38,357 nt of DNA from an uncultured Gammaproteobacteria bacterium (GTDB taxonomy: Bacteria > Pseudomonadota > Gammaproteobacteria > GCA-002705445 > GCA-002716945), in NCBI GenBank assembly GCA_902605525.1, contig CACLCV010000008.1:1-38357 (forward strand), written 5' to 3'. Both the position numbers and the translations under genes were made by a program. A model generated the notes under the pieces. That model ran no database searches. It was given only the letters and a program-made list of their open reading frames with translations, and was not told the DNA's origin. Below are positions 31,838 through 38,357 of the stretch, piece by piece (position 1 is the first letter of the stretch; the number at the start of each line of letters is the position of its first letter).

Positions 31838-31896
31838 GTATGGAAAATATAATAATTAGAAACAATGACAAGGATAAGTCCAACATTAGTTTGCAA

Positions 31897-32844
31897 ATGA
31901 AAGAAGATTTAGCTGCTAAACCTAGACATTTAATTCAAGTTGTCAATAGACGGACGGGCTTAAGCTCTGATGTAATTAGAGTATGGGAAAAAAGGTACCA
32001 AGCAGTAATTTCTCATCGAAATGATACAAACAGAAGACTATATTCAGATAAAGATATAGATAAACTAACTCTCCTAAAAAGAGCAATAGCTGCAGGCAGG
32101 AGAATAGGTGATATAGCTGCACTGTCGTACGACGACCTCTTTGAACTCGTAATGGGAGATGAATCAACTGCATCCATAGGCTACAAAAGACCTAGCACAG
32201 GTACTATCATGGAATTGTTTGACGAGGCAGTTTCATGTATCAAAGAAATGAATAGTTGGAAACTAGATAATGTTTTATCAAATGCAGTAGCTATATTAAG
32301 CACAAATGATTTTTTAATTGAGTTCATTAAACCTTTAAGTAATTACATACAAGATGAGTGCTCAAGAGGGAGTATAAGATATTCACATGAAAAGATGTCG
32401 AAGCTTTGTATTAGAACATGTTTAAACAATCTTTATTTGAATCTTCGTTCATCAAAAGAGGATTGTCCTAGACTTGTTATAGCCTCATTGTTATCTGAGC
32501 ATGAGAGTCTAGACACTCTGATGCATATGATTGTTGCTCAAAACATTGGATGGGATCTTACTTATATTGGAAATGGCGTCCCACATGATGAAATAACTTT
32601 TGCAGCATCTAAGGTTAAAGCACAGGTAGTTGTATTAGCCATAAACAACCCAAGAGATATCGCTAGAAAAATTTATGAAATCAAACATATTAGAGATAAA
32701 GCTGATAAAACAGAGGATATAATTTTAATCGGCTCTCAATGTAGTGACTATAAACAGCTCAGTAATGAGTTTAACATCAATATATCAAATGATTTAACAA
32801 GTTTTAGGTTATCTTTGGAAAGGCTCTATAGCTTAATTCGATAA
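31897..32844 (+). CDS. MerR-family regulator with CarH/LitR-like C-terminal domain (start uncertain: TTG 31828, ATG 31840 or ATG 31897)
   Basis: IQVVNRRTGLSSDVIRVWEKRYQAV..R...NRRLYSDKDIDKLTLLKRAIAAGRRIGDIA (MerR HTH), then helical bundle and Rossmann-like cobalamin-binding-type domain. Confidence 0.82.
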   Translation: MKEDLAAKPRHLIQVVNRRTGLSSDVIRVWEKRYQAVISHRNDTNRRLYSDKDIDKLTLLKRAIAAGRRIGDIAALSYDDLFELVMGDESTASIGYKRPSTGTIMELFDEAVSCIKEMNSWKLDNVLSNAVAILSTNDFLIEFIKPLSNYIQDECSRGSIRYSHEKMSKLCIRTCLNNLYLNLRSSKEDCPRLVIASLLSEHESLDTLMHMIVAQNIGWDLTYIGNGVPHDEITFAASKVKAQVVVLAINNPRDIARKIYEIKHIRDKADKTEDIILIGSQCSDYKQLSNEFNINISNDLTSFRLSLERLYSLIR

Positions 32845-35568
32845 AGTATTCTTTAGGCTTTCCAAAGATAGAATATCATTTTCAATTTTTTTTCTGTTTG
32901 CAATATTTTGATTAATAATTTCAGCAGGAGCTCTTTCTATAAAGCTTTTATTGTTAAGTTTTGAATCAATTTTACTGATAACACCCTTAAACTGCATAAT
33001 CTTATTTTCGATTTTATTTAATTCATCTTTGACATTAATCATATTTTTAATCTGTAAGTATAAAACAAATTTATCATCTATTAGTTCGATATAATCATGA
33101 TCATCGAATTCAATATCATCAGCAATAGATAGTTCAATACCTGACAGGTTATTTATAAGCTTAACATTCTCAGTGATATCTAGATTAATCACTTCATTTT
33201 TTACAATTATTTTTGCAGCGATGTTAACTTTTGGATGAACACCAAGCTCAGTTCTGCTTTTTCTTATTTTCTTGATAATTTCTTGTATAATACTTACTCT
33301 TTCATATATATCTTCTTCTTTAGAAATTCGAATTTGGGATGGAAATTTACTATTCATTAGGCCTGGTTCATCTACAAGATTCTTATGGTACAGATTACTC
33401 CAAATTTCTTCTGTAATAAAAGGTATAATAGGATGGCAAATTTTAAGTATTCTAATTATAGAATATATTAAATAATTCTTTGTAGTCTCTGTCGTATTAT
33501 TTTTAACTATCTCTAGGTACCAATCACAATATTCATTCCATACAAATTCATAAATACTATTTGCCATTAAATCAAATCTATATGTTGAACTATATTTTTT
33601 AAAATCCTTAGCAACATTATCTAGTCTATACATTATCCATTTATCAAATATTGTAGCAGCTGATGTATTTAGATTTTCTTTGTACTCATAGTCATCACAT
33701 GTAAGCATTATAAATCTTGATGCATTCCATAGCTTATTACAAAAATTTCTATATCCTTCTATTCTATGTAAGTCAAAGTTAATGTCTCTGCCTGTGGAAG
33801 CCATTGCACAGAAATTAAATCGTAATGCATCTGCCCCATACTCTTTTATTCCATTAGGAAAATCTCTTTTTGTTTTTTTGACTATATTCGCTTTCTGCTT
33901 TTCATTGATTAGACTCTCAGTTCTTTTTTCGATAAGTTTTTCAATAGATATGCCCTCTATAATATCTATTGGGTCAATAACGTTACCAATAGATTTAGAC
34001 ATTTTCTTGCCTTCTGAATCTCTAACGAGACCATGAATATAAATTTTATTAAATGGGATCTTTTTTGTAAACTTAAGGCCCATCATAATCATTCTTGCAA
34101 CCCAAAAGAAGATAATGTCAAACCCAGTAACTAAGAGATTAGTGGGATAGTATTTTTCAAATATTCCATTATTCTTTTTCCAATCAAGAGTTGAAAAAGG
34201 CCATAGTGATGACGAAAACCATGTATCCAAAACATCATTATCTCGAGTTAGTTCAGTTTCTTTTTTGATAGCATATTTTTGTCTTACATTTTTTTCATTT
34301 TTACCGACATAAACTTTTCCATCATTATCGTACCAAGCTGGTATTCTGTGCCCCCACATTATTTGCCTACTAATGCACCAATCTTCAATATTGTCTAACC
34401 AGTTGAAATAAATTTTTTTCCAGTGCTCAGGAACAAAACTAATTTTTCCATCCTTAACCACCTCTATACCATCATTTGCTATTTCTTTCATATTCATGAA
34501 CCATTGACTCGTTAGTAATGGTTCGATTATTTCACCCGTTCTTTCTCCTATTGGCACAGTTGTCTTATAAGGTATTTGTTCTACAAAGACACCAATATCA
34601 TCAAGATCTTTAATTAAATTATCTCTTATTTCATGTATATTCATTCCAATATATTTTTCATGAACATTCTCATTCATAGATCCATCCTTATTTAGGATAT
34701 TTATAAACTCTAAATTATGTTTCTTACCAATTTTGTAGTCATTAAAGTCATGTGCTGGTGTAATTTTCAGACATCCAGTTCCAAAATCTATATCTACAAC
34801 TTCATCTTGTATTATCGGTATTTCTTTATCGATCATTGGCAAAATTACTTGTTTTCCTATGAGATGTTTATATCGCTTGTCATTTGGATTAATACATACT
34901 GCTGAATCTCCAAAGAAGGTCTCCGGCCTTGTAGTAGCAACAGTGATAAACTCGTTTGAATCAACAACTTTATATCTTAAATGATACAAGTAACCATCTT
35001 TTTCTTCATTTATAACTTCTAAATCAGATACAGCTGTTTGAAGCTTAATATCCCAGTTAACAAGTCTATTACCTCTATAAATTAATTCACTATCATAAAG
35101 TTCAATAAAGATATCTCTAACATTTTCTGATAAATCATCATCCATTGTGAATCTATTTCTTGACCAATCCGCAGAGGAACCTAGTCTTTTCGTCTGATTG
35201 ATAATTGTGTTTCCAGAAATCTCCTTCCATTTCCAAACCTCATCTATAAATTCATCACGACTAAGGTCTTTGATATTTTTGCCTAAACTTTTAAGTCTAT
35301 TTTCTACCACTAGCTGTGTAGCAATACCAGCATGGTCAGTGCCTGGTTGCCATAAAACGCTCTTACCAAGCATGCGATGATATCTAACAAGAATATCAAT
35401 GATAGTATGTTGGAATGCATGACCCATATGCAACGTTCCTGTTACATTAGGTGGAGGCAACACTATAGAAAATTTAGATGTAGATTCTTTTGCTAAAAAA
35501 GATTTTGTCTTCTCCCAAGAATTATAAATCTTCTCTTCAATTTCTCTCGGCTTATATTGTTTGTTCAT
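32833..35568 (-). CDS. valS: valyl-tRNA synthetase
   Basis: PPPNVTGTLHMGHAF (HIGH), EGKKMSKSIGNVIDP (KMSKS), C-terminal coiled coil. Confidence 0.97.
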   Translation of the reverse strand: MNKQYKPREIEEKIYNSWEKTKSFLAKESTSKFSIVLPPPNVTGTLHMGHAFQHTIIDILVRYHRMLGKSVLWQPGTDHAGIATQLVVENRLKSLGKNIKDLSRDEFIDEVWKWKEISGNTIINQTKRLGSSADWSRNRFTMDDDLSENVRDIFIELYDSELIYRGNRLVNWDIKLQTAVSDLEVINEEKDGYLYHLRYKVVDSNEFITVATTRPETFFGDSAVCINPNDKRYKHLIGKQVILPMIDKEIPIIQDEVVDIDFGTGCLKITPAHDFNDYKIGKKHNLEFINILNKDGSMNENVHEKYIGMNIHEIRDNLIKDLDDIGVFVEQIPYKTTVPIGERTGEIIEPLLTSQWFMNMKEIANDGIEVVKDGKISFVPEHWKKIYFNWLDNIEDWCISRQIMWGHRIPAWYDNDGKVYVGKNEKNVRQKYAIKKETELTRDNDVLDTWFSSSLWPFSTLDWKKNNGIFEKYYPTNLLVTGFDIIFFWVARMIMMGLKFTKKIPFNKIYIHGLVRDSEGKKMSKSIGNVIDPIDIIEGISIEKLIEKRTESLINEKQKANIVKKTKRDFPNGIKEYGADALRFNFCAMASTGRDINFDLHRIEGYRNFCNKLWNASRFIMLTCDDYEYKENLNTSAATIFDKWIMYRLDNVAKDFKKYSSTYRFDLMANSIYEFVWNEYCDWYLEIVKNNTTETTKNYLIYSIIRILKICHPIIPFITEEIWSNLYHKNLVDEPGLMNSKFPSQIRISKEEDIYERVSIIQEIIKKIRKSRTELGVHPKVNIAAKIIVKNEVINLDITENVKLINNLSGIELSIADDIEFDDHDYIELIDDKFVLYLQIKNMINVKDELNKIENKIMQFKGVISKIDSKLNNKSFIERAPAEIINQNIANRKKIENDILSLESLKNTLSN

Positions 35569-36001
35569 TATATTTATTATGCATTAAAGTAAAATTATTT
35601 TTCTTATATTCTAAAAACTTATTTCTACTTATGGATTTTTTTGATTCATCAGTATCTACGAATTCATAGATATTAATATTATGTTCAAGGTTCACTAAAG
35701 CATTATCATAATTATTTATAATAGAGGTATAATCGTTAAATAATCTGAGTTTATCAAGATTTTGTATAGATAATAATATTATTGGCGTATCAATTACGTC
35801 TCCCTTATTATAAATCTTATGTGGTAAAAAACTATTCTGTTCAAAAGACCAAAGTAATTTATCTAGTTCTTCAAGCTTTTCATAATCATCAATTATGATA
35901 ATATTTTCATCTTTTTTGTATAAACATTTAACAAATTTACAAAGACATAATTTAATATCATGATTTATTTCAATTGAATAAAAATTTACGACTGATTTCA
36001 A
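35552..36001 (-). CDS. holC: DNA polymerase III chi subunit
   Basis: VNFYSIE start, LWSFEQNSFLPHKI; located between pepA and valS as in gammaproteobacteria. Confidence 0.82.
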   Translation of the reverse strand: MKSVVNFYSIEINHDIKLCLCKFVKCLYKKDENIIIIDDYEKLEELDKLLWSFEQNSFLPHKIYNKGDVIDTPIILLSIQNLDKLRLFNDYTSIINNYDNALVNLEHNINIYEFVDTDESKKSISRNKFLEYKKNNFTLMHNKYNEQTI

Positions 36002-36003
36002 TT

Positions 36004-37446
36004 TTATTTATTTGTCATCACAAAGTCTGTAAGTAATTTTACTGGTCTACCTGTTGACCCTTTGTCATTTCCCGAATCCCATGCTGTACCAGCAATGTCT
36101 AGATGTGCCCATTTTTCTTCCGTTGTGAAATTAGCTAAAAATGCTGCAGCAGTTATGGCGCCACCATACCTACCACCTATATTTTGTATATCAGCAAAAT
36201 TAGTTTTTAGTTCATCAAAATAGTCACTATATAATGGTAATTCCCAAACACGATCACCCGTCTTATCAGCAGAACTTTTAATCTTCTTGGTTAGAACATC
36301 ATTGTTTGAAAATAATCCTGATGGATATTTTCCAAGACCAACTAGGCATGCACCTGTGAGTGTTGCCATGTCTAATATATATCTAGGTTTATATTTTTTG
36401 GAAAATGTTAATGCATCACACAAAACTAATCTTCCTTCTGCATCAGTATTTAGTATTTCGATTGTGATACCTGACATGCTTGTTACTACATCTCCTGGTC
36501 GAGTAGCTATTCCACTAGGCATATTTTCAGCACATGCTAATATGCCTATAACATTATTTTTTAAATTCATTTCAGCACATGCTTGCATAGTACCAATAAC
36601 TGAACCTGCTCCTGACATATCATATTTCATTTCATCCATATTAGGCGATGGCTTTAGAGATATGCCTCCTGTATCAAATGTAATACCTTTACCCACTAAC
36701 ACGATAGGCTGTTTATTTTTTATAGGCATATATTTAATTATTACAAGTTTTGCTGGTTGTGTACTTCCTTGCGAAACAGATAGCAATGATCCCATTTTAA
36801 GAGTACGCATCTGTTTCTCATCCAGTACTTCCACTTTTAAGTTCTTATTTAATTTTTCTAATTTTTTTGATTCTTTTGCTAAAAAAGTTGGGTTACATAT
36901 ATTTGGAGGGGTATCGCCAAGGATTCTTGCTTTATTAAGACCATTAGCTATCGCAATTGAAATATCTATGGTGTTGTTCAGTTGCTTATTAGAAATTTTA
37001 CTTGAAACATTTAATAAACACTCCTTCAAAGATGAAGTATTCGTCTTTTTATAACTATATTGAGTTTTTTCAACCTCTATAATACTAGATTTAATATGAT
37101 CATAATTCCTAATAGCTATGTTATTGAGATCAAGCGAGATTTTTTTAATATTATAACCATTGATTTTCTTTAGCGCAGAATTAAGATTTTTTTCATAATT
37201 TTGAATTGTTAGCTTGTTTTTTTGACCAAGACCAACAAGAAAGTAGTTTTTTTCATACATTTTACTAGAAAACACATTCATTGAACCTGATGTACCAGTG
37301 ACTAATTTACTAGATATCGCTAATTTTACATCTTCAAACACGGCATCGCTGAGGGCAGACTTATTAAGGCTTGATAGTTTATCTTCATAGACGAATAATA
37401 AGTTGTAATCGGCTTTTGAATTTTTGTTGAATCTTAGGTATTTCAT
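36004..37446 (-). CDS. pepA: cytosol (leucyl) aminopeptidase, M17
   Basis: VGKGITFDTGGISLKPSPNMDEMKYDMSGAGSV, NTDAEGRLVLCDAL. Confidence 0.96.
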   Translation of the reverse strand: MKYLRFNKNSKADYNLLFVYEDKLSSLNKSALSDAVFEDVKLAISSKLVTGTSGSMNVFSSKMYEKNYFLVGLGQKNKLTIQNYEKNLNSALKKINGYNIKKISLDLNNIAIRNYDHIKSSIIEVEKTQYSYKKTNTSSLKECLLNVSSKISNKQLNNTIDISIAIANGLNKARILGDTPPNICNPTFLAKESKKLEKLNKNLKVEVLDEKQMRTLKMGSLLSVSQGSTQPAKLVIIKYMPIKNKQPIVLVGKGITFDTGGISLKPSPNMDEMKYDMSGAGSVIGTMQACAEMNLKNNVIGILACAENMPSGIATRPGDVVTSMSGITIEILNTDAEGRLVLCDALTFSKKYKPRYILDMATLTGACLVGLGKYPSGLFSNNDVLTKKIKSSADKTGDRVWELPLYSDYFDELKTNFADIQNIGGRYGGAITAAAFLANFTTEEKWAHLDIAGTAWDSGNDKGSTGRPVKLLTDFVMTNK

Positions 37447-37522
37447 GATATTTCCAAATAATAAAGTTATACTGATTTAATGGTTTAGATTAACACTTTT
37501 ATTTGACCTTGTAATTATTACT

Positions 37523-38357
37523 TTGAATTTAATTAGCCAATATATTTATAAAAACTCCCTTCAGTCAGTGTTATCTGTTTTATTAATTCTTTCGCTTATA
37601 CTTTTTGCAAATACAGGACTAAGATTGATGGAGGACGTTAATGATGGCGGTATTCCATCTGTATTTTTATTACAGTTACTGAGTTTAAAAATAATACAGT
37701 ACTTCTCTTTACTTATACCTATCAGTTTGTTTTTTGGAATAATAATTGCCCTCAATAAGCTGTACGTATCCAATGAGATGGTAATTATGAAGGTAAACGG
37801 CTATTCAAATAAATTAATATCCGTGATTCTCACAAGAATAATTGTTATTACAGCTATCATTGTCATGCTTTTCAATTGTTTTATTACACCTTATACAGTA
37901 GATGTTAGATCTGAAATCGAGCATCGAATCGTTCATGAACAAAAAATATACTCTTTGCGTGATAAAAATTTCACAATTAGCAATGATGGATCAAAGGTAA
38001 TTTATATTAACAATAAAAATAAGCTTACTACAGCTAATGTATTTATTAAATCTAAAAATAATGAATCAAACTCAATTAGTATCTCATCTGGAATATCAAC
38101 AACAGAATCTAATGACGACTTAATTAAATTATTGGAGGGTAAGTCATATTTATTCAATCCTGATGGAAGTTTTAGTTCTACTGAGTATCTCAATCAAGAT
38201 ATTTTATTATCCAATGAAGTTCCTAAAAGTATAAATAATGATCTAGAGTCTAAGTCTATTTTAGAATTACTTCAGCTTGATGATATTTTGTCCTTTTCTG
38301 AAATTCTAAAGAGATTCTCTATGATAATAGCAACATTGATACTTGGCTACCTTGCAA
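37523..38357 (+). CDS. lptF: LPS export permease LptF, N-terminal part (truncated by window end; putative TTG start)
   Basis: Open frame to window end, absent from the ORF track: LNLISQYIYKNSLQSVLSVLLILSLILFANTGLRLMEDVNDGGIPSVFLLQLLSLKIIQYFSLLIPISLFFGIIIALNKLYVSNEMVIMKVNGYS; divergent from pepA as in E. coli. Confidence 0.85.
   Translation, partial: MNLISQYIYKNSLQSVLSVLLILSLILFANTGLRLMEDVNDGGIPSVFLLQLLSLKIIQYFSLLIPISLFFGIIIALNKLYVSNEMVIMKVNGYSNKLISVILTRIIVITAIIVMLFNCFITPYTVDVRSEIEHRIVHEQKIYSLRDKNFTISNDGSKVIYINNKNKLTTANVFIKSKNNESNSISISSGISTTESNDDLIKLLEGKSYLFNPDGSFSSTEYLNQDILLSNEVPKSINNDLESKSILELLQLDDILSFSEILKRFSMIIATLILGYLA

Noticed and set aside
36287-37054. 255-aa plus-strand ORF antisense to pepA
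   Set aside because: Entirely inside the highly conserved pepA coding sequence; composition and frame relation fit a by-product ORF; no recognisable domain.
37504-37533. TTGACC as -35 of an lptF promoter
   Set aside because: A 17-nt spacer would put the -10 inside the lptF coding frame.

Overview
AT-rich bacterial core-genome segment. Gene order and protein motifs point to a gammaproteobacterium, possibly a streamlined marine lineage such as SAR86; that is inference only. Order: glmM(3' end)-tpiA-secG-tRNA-Leu(GAG), pdxH-like(-), nuoABCDEFGHIJKLMN, tRNA-fMet-rimP-nusA-infB-rbfA-truB-rpsO-pnp, dksA(-), xseA(-), guaB-guaA-vanZ-like-arsC-like-lexA-dinB, a MerR/CarH-like regulator, valS-holC-pepA(-), and the 5' part of lptF, which runs off the window. 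I saw no CRISPR array, transposon, prophage, toxin-antitoxin module or defence island, and no obviously novel multi-gene system. The signals worth a second look are regulatory and sequence-level: (i) a perfect 11-bp tandem repeat (GAAC-N7-GAAC) at the lexA start, resembling the alphaproteobacterial LexA box; (ii) 11-bp-period direct repeats fitting a CarH-type operator, one overlapping a TTGACA -35 hexamer, upstream of a MerR regulator whose cobalamin-binding motifs look degraded; (iii) an initiator tRNA with U1-G72 instead of C1-A72; (iv) a single-Cys DksA and a TruB lacking the GHTG histidine; (v) -10 boxes 5 nt upstream of the nuoA and guaB ATGs, suggesting leaderless or near-leaderless mRNAs.
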